Positions 6,026 to 12,811 of a DNA stretch of 12,811 nt are shown here, piece by piece. A model generated the notes under the pieces. That model worked only from the letters and a program-made list of their open reading frames with translations, did not search any database and was not told the origin of the DNA. The first letter of the stretch is position 1. Every line of letters begins with the position of its first letter. Source of the stretch: Dehalococcoidales bacterium (GTDB lineage Bacteria > Chloroflexota > Dehalococcoidia > Dehalococcoidales > RBG-16-60-22). Location: NCBI GenBank assembly GCA_030639445.1, contig DAOWCR010000019.1, positions 1-12,811 of the forward strand. Reading direction: 5' to 3'. The position numbers were made by a program, and so were the translations under genes.

Positions 6026-6385
6026 TTGCCACGAGTCAAGAGAGGCACCACCACTCACCGCCGACATAAAAAAGTATTAGCCCTGACCAGGGGGCATAGA
6101 GCCTCCAAGCATTCCCTCTTCCGCCGGGCTAACGAGTCCATGCTCAAATCGTTGAGCTATGCTTACCGTCACCGCCGTGAGCGAAAAGGCGATATGCGGC
6201 GGTTGTGGATCCTGCGGATTAACGCCGCCAGCCGGGCACAGGGCCTCAAATATGGCGAGTTTATGAATAACCTGAAAAAGTCCGGAGTGGCCATCAACCG
6301 CAAGATGCTCGCCGATATGGCCGTCCGGGAACCGGAGGCGCTGGCCAACCTGATAAATACCAGCCGGGAAAAAGTCCGGTCCTGA
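6026..6385 (+). CDS. rplT: 50S ribosomal protein L20
   Basis: A 119-residue L20 of normal length. It has the basic N-terminal helix that binds 23S rRNA (PRVKRGTTTHRRHKKVL) and the globular end (LWILRINAASRAQGLKYGEF, then SGVAINRKMLADMAV). The start is TTG at 6026, with a strong GGAGGAG (6011-6017) 8 nt upstream; no ATG fits, since the conserved PRVKRG follows the TTG directly. It begins 18 nt after the rpmI stop and is cotranscribed with it. L20 is needed for early 50S assembly and in well-studied bacteria also represses its own operon. No clear terminator follows, only the hairpin repeat at 6491. Confidence 0.97.
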   Translation: MPRVKRGTTTHRRHKKVLALTRGHRASKHSLFRRANESMLKSLSYAYRHRRERKGDMRRLWILRINAASRAQGLKYGEFMNNLKKSGVAINRKMLADMAVREPEALANLINTSREKVRS

Positions 6386-6490
6386 GATAAAAAAGTCTTC
6401 ACTTATCTGATAACCATAGCTGCTAGAGAGAACACTCAAACTCAAACCCAAGACAAGATACGGCACTATTTTCAACCCCATCCCCCTTTA

Positions 6491-6521
6491 TCCCCCTTCC
6501 CCTTGAAAAGGGGAAGGGGGA
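6491..6521. repeat. GC-rich hairpin repeat (family A), copy between rplT and pheS
   Basis: A 14-bp perfect stem with a GAA loop, preceded by CCCCCTTTA and followed by ATGG. Orientation is the same as the copy at 92. It has no U-run, so it is not a classic terminator, although a stem this stable may slow polymerase or protect the 3' end of the rplT message. The 6386-6545 gap otherwise holds nothing I can support. The ATG at 6522 is part of the element and is not the pheS start. Confidence 0.8.
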
Positions 6522-6545
6522 ATGGTTACCGAACTGTCTTGTTGC

Positions 6546-6575
6546 TTGACCCCGTTGGTAGTGATAACCTATAAT
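6546..6575 (+). promoter_or_regulatory. Promoter of pheS-pheT
   Basis: TTGACC (6546-6551), an 18-nt spacer and a perfect TATAAT (6570-6575). Transcription would start near 6582, about 20 nt before the pheS ATG at 6603, so pheST can be expressed apart from rplT. Confidence 0.6.
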
Positions 6576-6602
6576 CCAAGACAGTTAAAGCTCAAGACAA
6601 CC

Positions 6603-7637
6603 ATGTTAAAGCAGCTTCAAGAACTAAAGCTAAAGGCGCTTCAGGAATTAGAAAGCATCCGCGATTTCAAGCAGTTAGAGTCCTGGCGCATCCAGTACCT
6701 GGGCAAGAAAAGCTCGCTGACCACCATGCTGCGCCGCCTGGCGTCACTGCCCCTGGCAGAGAGGAAAACTGCCGGCGCCCGGGCAAACCAGGTCAAGGCT
6801 GACCTGGAAGATAGCCTGCGGCAAAAAGAGCAGGCTCTCCGCGAAGTGCAACTGGCCACACACGTTAAAGCAGAAACCATTGACATTACCCTGCCGGGCC
6901 GCCCGGCGCCGACCGGCCGTTTACACCCGATTACCCAGACCCTCAATGAAATCTGCGATATCTTTGCCGCCATGGGCTTCCAGGTAGTCGAGGGACCGGA
7001 CGTGGAGTGGGACTATTATAATTTTGAAGCCCTGAACATCCCGGAAGAGCACCCGGCCCGCGATACCATGTCCACCTGCTGGGTGGAGACGGACAGTGGA
7101 GAGAGGCCCATGCTGCTCCGCACCCACACCACCTCGGTATCCGCCCGGACGATTGAGAGGACGACGCCGCCGATAAGAGTGGTTGCGCCGGGCAAGGTCT
7201 ACCGTTACGAGGCCAGCGACGCCACCCATGTCCCCATGTTCCATCAGGTTGACGGGCAGGTGGTGGATAAGGGCATCACCATGGCCGACCTTAAAGGGAC
7301 GCTTTACGAGTTTGCCCGCCGCTTCTTCGGCGAGGAGAGGCCGGTGCGTTTCCGCTGTGACTATTTCCCCTTTGTCGAGCCCGGCGTTGAGATGGCCATC
7401 GGCTGCCTGGTCTGTGACGGCCAGGGCTGCCGCCTCTGCGGCCACAGCGGCTGGATTGAAATACTGGGCGCGGGCATGACCCATCCGCGGGTGCTCCAGC
7501 TCGGCGGTATTGACCCGGAAATCTACTCCGGCTTTGCCTTCGGCATCGGGATTGAACGCCTGCCCATGCTCCGCTATGGGATTGACGATATCCGTCTGTT
7601 TTACGGCAGCGACCTCAGGTTTTTAAGGCAATTTTAG
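6603..7637 (+). CDS. pheS: Phenylalanyl-tRNA synthetase alpha subunit
   Basis: Catalytic subunit of the (alpha-beta)2 enzyme that charges tRNA(Phe); 344 residues, normal for the family. An N-terminal coiled coil that contacts tRNA (residues ~1-85) is followed by the class II core: [60 protein letters not shown] (motif 2) and [13 protein letters not shown] (motif 3). C268, C271, C276 and C279 form a CxxC-x4-CxxC knuckle before the HSGW stretch, a zinc-type insertion I recall from PheS of several other bacterial groups. ATG 6603 is chosen from the expected start of the coiled coil and the promoter at 6546-6575. The 27 codons upstream in frame lie in the repeat and promoter. No strong Shine-Dalgarno is visible. 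Confidence 0.96.
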   Translation: MLKQLQELKLKALQELESIRDFKQLESWRIQYLGKKSSLTTMLRRLASLPLAERKTAGARANQVKADLEDSLRQKEQALREVQLATHVKAETIDITLPGRPAPTGRLHPITQTLNEICDIFAAMGFQVVEGPDVEWDYYNFEALNIPEEHPARDTMSTCWVETDSGERPMLLRTHTTSVSARTIERTTPPIRVVAPGKVYRYEASDATHVPMFHQVDGQVVDKGITMADLKGTLYEFARRFFGEERPVRFRCDYFPFVEPGVEMAIGCLVCDGQGCRLCGHSGWIEILGAGMTHPRVLQLGGIDPEIYSGFAFGIGIERLPMLRYGIDDIRLFYGSDLRFLRQF

Positions 7638-10043
7638 ATGAAAGTTCCTCTTAAGTGGCTGAAAGAATATATCGATGTCACCCTGCCCCCGGCCGAGCTG
7701 GCGGACCGGCTGACCATGGCCGGCATCGAGGCCAAGGGGATGCAGGCCATCGGCGGCCGCTGGGCGAATGTGGTGGTCGGCCGGATAACGGCGGTCAACC
7801 CCCACCCCAACGCCGACCGCCTCCACCTGCCCACGGTGGACGTGGGCACCGAGCAGCTGACCGTGGTCTGCGGCGCGCCGAACCTCAGCGTGGGTGACAA
7901 GATAGCTTTCGCTTTCGTCGGCGCCGAGTTGATAGACGGCCACACCGGCCAGCGAGCCCGCCTGAAAACGGCCAGGATACGCGGTGTTGCGTCCAGCGGC
8001 ATGGTCTGCTCGGAAAAAGAGCTGGGCATCTCGGACAGCCACGAAGGCATCATGGTCCTGCCGCCCGAGGCGCCGGTAGGCACGCCCCTGGCCGACTACC
8101 TGGGCGACACTATTTTTGACCTGGACGTAACGCCCAACCGCCCCGACTGCCTTTCGGTAATCGGCATCGCCAGAGAGGTGGCCGCCCTGACCGGCCAGAG
8201 CCTGCGCTTCCCCGAGGTCAGCTATGCGGAAACGGAACCCGGCATAGACCGTCAAATATCGGTGGAGATTGCCGACCCCGACCTGTGCCCCAGGTATTGC
8301 GCCACCTTAATCACCGGCACCAGGATAGCCGAGTCCCCCCCGTGGCTGCAGCAGAGACTGCTGGCCGGCGGCCTGCGCCCGATAAACAATATCGTTGACG
8401 TCACCAACTATGTCATGCTGGAACTGGGACAGCCCCTGCACGCCTTCGACTACGAGAAAATCAATGGCAAAAAGATTATCGTCCGCCGGGCTACCGGTGG
8501 TGAAATCCTCACTTCCCTGGATGGGGTAGAGCGAACCCTTTCCGGCAATATGCTGGTTATCGCCGACGCAGAACGGGCGGTAGCTATCGCCGGGGTGATG
8601 GGCGGGGCCAACAGTGAAGTTACTGGGGAGACGACTTCAATACTGCTGGAAGCAGCCAACTTCAACCCGGCCAGCATCCACTACACCGGCCGGCACCTGG
8701 CTCTGCCCAGTGAAGCCTGTATGCGGTTTGAGCGGGGCATCCGCCCTGAGCTGACCGTGCCGGCGATTAAACGGGCGACCCGGCTAATGCTCAAGGTGGG
8801 CGGCGGCCAGGCCGCCCGGGGCGTCGCCGATGTTTATCCCGGCCGGCAAGACCACCGGCCCATCCGCCTCCAGACCGATAAAGTAAAACGATTTCTGGGC
8901 GCTGAGTTCCGCCCTGACCAGATAGCCGGCACGTTGTCTGCGCTGGGTTTTGATTGCAAACCGGCCGCCCCAGCCACGGAATTTATGGTTACCGCCCCCT
9001 ACTGGCGAAACGACATCTCCCAGGCGGTTGACCTTATCGAGGAAGTGGCCCGTATCATCGGCTACGATAAGATACCGACCACCATGCTCAGCCAGTCGCT
9101 ACCCCCGCAAAACCCGGACCCCGTCATCGGCCTGAAACGGAAAATCAGAGACCGACTGGTCGGCTACGGCTTCCAGGAGGTGATTACCTATTCGCTGACC
9201 GGCCTGGAGATGTTAAACAAGCTGAAGCCCAGAACTCGGGTCGTCGAACCAATGCCCATCCGCCTGTTCAACCCGATGACCGCCGAGCAGGAATACCTCC
9301 GCCCCAACCTGCGCCCCAATCTATTGACCGCCCTGGCGGCCAACCGGAGACACGAAGACGGCGGCATCCGGCTCTTTGAGCTGGACAAGATATACTTGCG
9401 TCGCCGGAAGGACTTGCCCGAGGAACCGGAAGTGCTGTGTGGCCTGATGAGCGGGGCCAGAAATGAGCCATCGTGGCAGGGCGACGGCGGCGGGCTGGAC
9501 TTCTTCGACGTCAAGGGAGTGGTGGAAGGCTTGCTCGGCCAGCTGAGTGTCGAAGCTGGCTTTGCACCGGGCGACGACGAAAGTCTGCACCCGGTGAAAC
9601 AGGCGGTGATAGTGGTCGGCGGCCGTAGACTGGGGGTTATCGGGGAGCTGCACCCTGAAGTCGCCGGGGCTTTTGATATTACCGGCACGGCTTATCTCTT
9701 TGAAATCGATGTAGCCGCCCTTCTACCCTTCACCATTGAGCATAAGATGTTCCAGCCGATACCGCGCTTCCCGGACACGGTCAGAGACATTGCCCTGATA
9801 GTTGACGCCGGGGTAAGCCACCAGCAAATCACGGATATTATCCGGGGCTTTCCGCTGGTGCACCGGGTGGCGATATTTGATGTCTACTCCGGCGGGCAGG
9901 TCCCGCCGGGCAAGAAATCCCTGGCCTACCGAGTTACTTACCAGTCGCCCGCCCATACCCTGACCGACGAAGAGGTCAACAAGGTGCAGCAGAAAATCCT
10001 GGGCCGGTTAGCCCGGCAGCTCGGCGCCACCCTGCGCGCCTGA
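7638..10043 (+). CDS. pheT: Phenylalanyl-tRNA synthetase beta subunit
   Basis: 801 residues, a full-length bacterial beta subunit that binds tRNA(Phe) and edits mischarged tyrosine. Domains in order: EMAP-II/OB-fold tRNA-binding domain (~40-150, with GRITAVNPHPNADRL), B3/B4 editing region (~210-390, with VTPNRPDCLS just before it and ASIHYTGRHLALPSEA), B5 (~400-475), catalytic-like core (~480-690, with LFNPMTAEQEYLRPNL) and the C-terminal ferredoxin-fold anticodon-binding domain (~705-801, with PRFPDTVRDIAL). The ATG follows the pheS stop with no gap (TAG then ATG), so the subunits are translationally coupled. AAGG (7625-7628) may serve as a ribosome site. No U-rich terminator is evident in the short gap that follows. 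Confidence 0.97.
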   Translation: MKVPLKWLKEYIDVTLPPAELADRLTMAGIEAKGMQAIGGRWANVVVGRITAVNPHPNADRLHLPTVDVGTEQLTVVCGAPNLSVGDKIAFAFVGAELIDGHTGQRARLKTARIRGVASSGMVCSEKELGISDSHEGIMVLPPEAPVGTPLADYLGDTIFDLDVTPNRPDCLSVIGIAREVAALTGQSLRFPEVSYAETEPGIDRQISVEIADPDLCPRYCATLITGTRIAESPPWLQQRLLAGGLRPINNIVDVTNYVMLELGQPLHAFDYEKINGKKIIVRRATGGEILTSLDGVERTLSGNMLVIADAERAVAIAGVMGGANSEVTGETTSILLEAANFNPASIHYTGRHLALPSEACMRFERGIRPELTVPAIKRATRLMLKVGGGQAARGVADVYPGRQDHRPIRLQTDKVKRFLGAEFRPDQIAGTLSALGFDCKPAAPATEFMVTAPYWRNDISQAVDLIEEVARIIGYDKIPTTMLSQSLPPQNPDPVIGLKRKIRDRLVGYGFQEVITYSLTGLEMLNKLKPRTRVVEPMPIRLFNPMTAEQEYLRPNLRPNLLTALAANRRHEDGGIRLFELDKIYLRRRKDLPEEPEVLCGLMSGARNEPSWQGDGGGLDFFDVKGVVEGLLGQLSVEAGFAPGDDESLHPVKQAVIVVGGRRLGVIGELHPEVAGAFDITGTAYLFEIDVAALLPFTIEHKMFQPIPRFPDTVRDIALIVDAGVSHQQITDIIRGFPLVHRVAIFDVYSGGQVPPGKKSLAYRVTYQSPAHTLTDEEVNKVQQKILGRLARQLGATLRA

Positions 10044-10080
10044 TTAGCCCGAGGCTGCGCAAACTTACTAGGGGAAAGGC

Positions 10081-10650
10081 TTACACAATCTCGCCACCTT
10101 CCCAGATAAACTGGAAAAGGGCTACTTCTACATCAGCAAGAAACCAAGCTCCATTTTCTCTTGGCCCAGTTGCCGAGACTTCTTGGCGAATCTGCTGGCA
10201 AAAGTTAAGAAATTCCTCATACCTCTTTGCTTCATTATTCATTGAGGGCAAATATTTTTGATTTATGCCCTTAATTAACTTGCTATCCAGAGCTGCGTAT
10301 TTGCGCGGGCAGATACATCTCAGAGTTTTGCTTGCATATGTTCGTCCCCATTTCTTGACGCCCATCATAGCCTGAAGTGCCATTACTGGATTATTGAGGT
10401 GCTGAATTGCTTCTTTAGTCTTTTCCTTCACCTCATCATTGGTGTTTTCTCTCTGAATCTTACCTCTCACGTTATACGGGTTACCAAGGACGTCTGTGAT
10501 TGCAACTAGATCACTAATTTCGAGATAGCCCAGTTCGTCAGCTTTCTGCGCAAGTCACGTTTCTAAAGGGAAATACCCAAGATTGGCATTTCTCCACTTG
10601 AGATACCACTTTGGCAATTGTTGTGCAAATTGGCTAGGTGTGAGCCTCAT
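10081..10650 (-). pseudogene. Gene of unknown function broken by an in-frame TGA
   Basis: Read from ATG 10650 on the - strand, 189 coherent codons end at TAA, interrupted by one TGA at codon 32 (10557-10555). Both sides read as real protein: before it LPKWYLKWRNANLGYFPLE, after it LAQKADELGYLEISDLVAI. The intact part downstream can restart only at a GTG (10470; 129 residues) without a ribosome site. TGA ends neighbouring genes normally, so the code is standard; TGG (Trp) to TGA is the simplest cause, or a sequencing error. I do not recognise the family for certain. GVKKWGRTYASKTL, then PRKYAALD, loosely resembles the hairpin and aspartate region of HhH-GPD DNA glycosylases, without an obvious catalytic lysine. 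Base use is AT-richer than pheT, and repeats lie just upstream, so recent acquisition is likely. It faces pheT convergently. Confidence 0.6.
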
Positions 10651-10690
10651 CTGTATTCACTTCTGTACTTTTGATACTACGAAGGGAGTG

Positions 10691-10746
10691 TCTAAGAGGG
10701 GCGCTAGCCCCTCTTCCTAATATTTCCCCCTCTCCTTTGAAGGAGA
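10691..10746 (+). repeat. Degenerate composite repeat (family B + family A)
   Basis: AAGAGGGGCGCTAGCCCCTCTT (10695-10716) is a 22-nt perfect palindrome of the family B type. It is followed by a C-rich stretch and a shortened family A-like hairpin (10731-10737 with 10740-10746). A further half copy, CAAGAGAGGCGAAGCCC, sits near 10767-10783. The cluster continues into the well-preserved copy at 10794. Confidence 0.65.
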
Positions 10747-10793
10747 GAGATACTGAACGGAGAGTCCAAGAGAGGCGAAGCCCAAATAATGCT

Positions 10794-10881
10794 TATGGGG
10801 CGTTTAAGAGGGGCGAAGCCCCTCTTACAAAACATTCCCCCTCCCTTATCAAAGGGAGGGGGATACAGGGGGAGGGTTCCC
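10794..10881 (+). repeat. Composite dispersed repeat (family B hairpin + family A hairpin), right copy
   Basis: This is an 88-bp ungapped match to 331-418, about 10.4 kb away and in the same orientation. It has the same lead-in, an AAGAGGGGC/GCCCCTCTT hairpin (10805-10825) and a 12-bp perfect family A stem (10836-10847 with 10852-10863, loop ATCA). The following stretch (10882-10943) is A- and G-rich with no gene. Confidence 0.8.
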
Positions 10882-10943
10882 CAATAAAAACCTAAAGGGG
10901 ATGGGGTTATTAAATAAAAAATTAAGGGGGTGAGGTAGAAAAA

Positions 10944-11006
10944 CTATCCCTTAACAAGCTCCTTAAGTCTTGCCATCACTCCCTCCCGCGGCGCCAGCTC
11001 GGCGCC
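10944..11006 (-). pseudogene. Remnant of a second prolyl-tRNA synthetase C-terminus
   Basis: The - strand reads GAELAPREGVMARLKELVKG and then TAG. The intact proS at the right ends DAELVPLAGALTRLKELIEG and then TGA. The two align without gaps to the stop, with 12 of 20 residues identical and about 63% of bases by hand count. Upstream the frame soon hits a stop (two codons before), so only the last ~20 codons remain, 26 nt beyond the end of the gene at 11033. It also contains a GGCGCC/GGCGCC hairpin (10990-11006). It is either left over from a duplicated proS, or from a rearrangement that placed the 11033-11761 gene next to proS. Confidence 0.6.
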
Positions 11007-11032
11007 ACTTTACGCGGCTAATTCATCCGTCT

Positions 11033-11761
11033 TCAAAGTGCAAATTCCCAGGCGCAGTACCATTCCGCCGGGTGCGGGTCCGGCGGACAGCCCAGACAGA
11101 CAGTTTTAATGCGCGGGTCAATACCTTCGGCGAACCGGGTATATTCGACCACGCCGGCTGATTTGCACGGGTAGTCGGGCAGGCCGGCCCTTTTTCTCGC
11201 CTGCTGCACGCGGCACTCGTTCATCCGGAAGATAACCTTGTTCTCAGCCGCATCGATAATTTCCTGCCGGTTAACCAGCGCGTACTGCCGGTATTTTAAT
11301 GCTTCCTTCAGCGCCGGCAGGCCGCCTCTCTCCGGCAGGTCAAGCCGCTTCATTATTCTTTTTGCCTCTATATAGGAAACCCGGGCCCAGCAGGCATCGT
11401 TTATCTGCCTGGCGCCCTCCATCCCGTCCTTCTCCACCGCCTGGAACCAGACCCCATCGCTGGCCAGCCAGCTCTTGCCCATGTCCGCCAGGAGTGCTGC
11501 CAGCTCTTCTTTATCCATCCCGGCGAGGAGTTCCGGAATGCCATCTTCGATGGGCACCTTAAGCCTCCGGGCAATCCGTTCCAGCATAATCGGCAGTGCC
11601 CTTCCCCACACCGCGTCATCCACCTCTATGGCTTTCTCCAGTCCCAGCCGGCGCTCCGTCTCGCCGAACCATATCCCGTAATGCAGGGCCATAAGATGCA
11701 GGGAATCGAAAATAAGGTCAATCAGCTCCCGCTTGTCCGGACTGTGCCGCTCTTCTCTCAC
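11033..11761 (-). CDS. Five-cysteine cytosolic protein, DUF6125-like
   Basis: 242 residues, no signal peptide or membrane segment, so cytosolic. The helical N-terminal half contains HLMALHYGIWFGETERRLGLEKA and WGRALPIMLERIA-type stretches. The C-terminal quarter holds five cysteines (C183, C199, C222, C225, C236) in RMNECRVQQAR, YPCKSAG, CLGCPPD and WYCAWEF, which could bind a metal or a cofactor. From memory the pattern fits DUF6125 and relatives found in anaerobes, some labelled L-2-amino-thiazoline-4-carboxylate hydrolase-like; no activity is assigned. The GTG at 11761 is the first start in frame and has only a weak A/G-rich ribosome site. It begins 38 nt after the proS stop on the same strand, so it is probably cotranscribed with proS. 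Real gene: sure; family: moderately sure. Confidence 0.82.
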   Translation of the reverse strand: MREERHSPDKRELIDLIFDSLHLMALHYGIWFGETERRLGLEKAIEVDDAVWGRALPIMLERIARRLKVPIEDGIPELLAGMDKEELAALLADMGKSWLASDGVWFQAVEKDGMEGARQINDACWARVSYIEAKRIMKRLDLPERGGLPALKEALKYRQYALVNRQEIIDAAENKVIFRMNECRVQQARKRAGLPDYPCKSAGVVEYTRFAEGIDPRIKTVCLGCPPDPHPAEWYCAWEFAL

Positions 11762-11775
11762 TTCTTTTTTCTCTA

Positions 11776-11793
11776 TTGACTATATTATGTCAA
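11776..11793. promoter_or_regulatory. Imperfect palindrome between proS and the downstream gene
   Basis: TTGAC and GTCAA arms (5 bp) around an 8-nt AT-rich centre, within the 38-nt gap. It could be an operator or part of a promoter for the 11761 gene (TTGACA is read on the - strand), but no well-placed -10 is evident. It may be chance. Confidence 0.2.
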
Positions 11794-11799
11794 CTTACG

Positions 11800-12811
11800 T
11801 CAGCCTTCAATAAGCTCTTTGAGCCGGGTTAAAGCCCCCGCCAGCGGTACCAGTTCGGCGTCTTTCCCGGCACGTTTCTTCACTTCCACGCTGTCCTTCT
11901 CCAGGGTGCGCGGGCTGACGGTCACCCGCACCGGAATCCCCAGCAGGTCGGCGTCATTGAACTTTACCCCGGGAGACTCCGCGCGGTCGTCAAAAAGCAC
12001 CTCCAGGCCTGCCGCCTCAAGTTCGGCATACAGCTTTTCGGCGATTTCCGCCACTTTCGTGTCCTCCCGGTACAGCGGGCAGAGATATACCGGATAGGGA
12101 GCAATCGGCAGCGGCCAGATAACGCCCTGGTCGTCATGGTTCTGCTCGATGGCCGCCGCCAGCAGCCGGCCGAGGCCAATGCCGTAACAGCCCATGACGA
12201 TGGGGTGAGACGCGCCCTTCTCGTCGATGAAAAAAGCGCCCAGTGTCTCGCTGAAAAAAGTGCCCAGCTTGAAGATATGCCCCACCTCAATCCCGTGCGT
12301 GGCGGACAGCTTGCCTTCGCACCGGGGACATCTTTCCCCGGCACGGGCCAGGGCGATGTCCGCCACCATATCCGCCTTGAAGTCCCTATCGTAGTTGACA
12401 TTTTTGATATGGGTGTCCGGTTTATTGCCCCCGGCGACAAAGTTCACTCCCGGGGTCACCGAGTCATCAGCCACCACTTTAACCCCGCGGACGCCCACCG
12501 GCGAGGCCGAACCGGCGACAATACCCCGTTCCCCTACCTCGGCTTCATTGGCCAGGCGGAGCTCAACGCAATGAAGAACGTTTTTTAACTTGACTTCGTT
12601 CACCTCAAGGTCGCCTCTAATCACGGCAAAGACAAGCTCGCCGTCGGCGATGTAGAACAGCGTTTTCATGGTGTGGTCCCGGGGCACCTTTAGAAAAGCA
12701 GCCAGGTCCTCAATCGTCATCACCCCCGGCGTGGCCACCTCCTCAAGCAGCCGCGGCTCTTCGGCTTTTATTTTTTCCTTGATGCTTTCTGCCTTCTCCA
12801 CGTTGGCCGCA
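11800..12811 (-). CDS. proS: Prolyl-tRNA synthetase, C-terminal ~337 residues (gene continues past the window end)
   Basis: Class II synthetase for tRNA(Pro), bacterial type, normally ~570 residues; the N-terminal part lies beyond 12811. Visible in order: most of the inserted editing (INS, YbaK-like) domain (ATPGVMTIEDLAAFLKV through DDSVTPGVNFVAGG), a CPRC segment before the returning catalytic core (GIEVGHIFKLGTFFSE), motif 3 (MGCYGIGLGRLLAAAIEQ) and the anticodon-binding domain (PIAPYPVYLCPL to the end). The frame is open to the window edge; the GTG at 12801 is an internal Val, not a start. It ends with TGA at 11802-11800. The presence of the INS domain implies editing of Ala-tRNA(Pro). 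A diverged copy of its last 20 codons is found at 10944-11006. Confidence 0.95.
   Translation of the reverse strand, partial: AANVEKAESIKEKIKAEEPRLLEEVATPGVMTIEDLAAFLKVPRDHTMKTLFYIADGELVFAVIRGDLEVNEVKLKNVLHCVELRLANEAEVGERGIVAGSASPVGVRGVKVVADDSVTPGVNFVAGGNKPDTHIKNVNYDRDFKADMVADIALARAGERCPRCEGKLSATHGIEVGHIFKLGTFFSETLGAFFIDEKGASHPIVMGCYGIGLGRLLAAAIEQNHDDQGVIWPLPIAPYPVYLCPLYREDTKVAEIAEKLYAELEAAGLEVLFDDRAESPGVKFNDADLLGIPVRVTVSPRTLEKDSVEVKKRAGKDAELVPLAGALTRLKELIEG

Noticed and set aside
5492..6067. 191-residue - strand ORF rich in Leu and Trp, looking like a membrane protein
   Set aside because: The Leu/Trp runs are the complement of the GAAGCC/AAGAAA repeat that codes the IF3 tail.
6522..6602. 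Upstream in-frame start for pheS
   Set aside because: The ATG belongs to the hairpin repeat and lies upstream of the predicted promoter; the added residues do not resemble PheS.
6921..8255. Long - strand ORFs opposite pheS and pheT
   Set aside because: These are shadow frames of GC-rich coding sequence; pheS and pheT are unambiguous on the + strand.
10540..10560. Selenocysteine codon at the TGA in the 10650 gene
   Set aside because: Only a weak, mismatched stem can be drawn just after the TGA, and nothing suggests a selenoprotein family; a Trp-to-stop change is simpler.
11299..11681. + strand ORFs opposite the DUF6125-like gene
   Set aside because: They are antisense shadows with Pro/Ser/Arg-rich composition typical of complement frames in GC-rich DNA.

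Overview
The window holds a block of translation genes that is common in bacteria (thrS, infC, rpmI, rplT, pheS, pheT on the + strand) with the distal part of a ProRS gene (proS) entering from the right on the - strand. The gene order, the ThrRS without a TGS domain, moderately GC-rich codon use with TTG/GTG starts, and hairpin-rich repeats between genes suggest a Chloroflexota bacterium, probably Dehalococcoidia. That is inference from memory of the lineage; no taxonomic search was possible.

Layout. 1-540 is a repeat-rich, gene-free segment: a 52-nt inverted repeat (50/52 matching), four degenerate ~38-bp tandem units and several perfect hairpins. 556-850 is a small gene with a consensus promoter and one CxxC. 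936-1758 is a promoter and bioY (biotin transporter S component), followed by a possible gene remnant. 1950-3095 (-) is a 12-TM MFS transporter, divergent from thrS. 3143-10043 is the translation block. thrS, infC and pheS each have a sigma70-like promoter of their own, so the block probably forms three transcription units: thrS; infC-rpmI-rplT; pheS-pheT. The thrS leader contains a terminator-like stem-loop. infC lacks a standard start codon and seems to use AUU (or AUA). Its product carries a ~66-residue Lys/Glu/Ala tail encoded by a 24-bp tandem repeat.

Right part. 10081-10650 (-) is an AT-richer gene of unknown function broken by an in-frame TGA. 10680-10943 carries the same hairpin repeats as the left end; one 88-bp composite copy is almost identical to the copy at 331-418. 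10944-11006 (-) is a diverged remnant of a second ProRS C-terminus. 11033-11761 (-) is a five-cysteine protein resembling DUF6125, just downstream of proS (11800 to the window end).

The core genes charge tRNAs (Thr, Phe, Pro), help start translation (IF3) and supply 50S proteins (L35, L20). I found no phage, CRISPR, toxin-antitoxin, biosynthetic or other clearly new system. The points most worth checking are the TGA-broken gene, the duplicated ProRS tail, the composite repeats, the IF3 tail and start codon, and the thrS leader.
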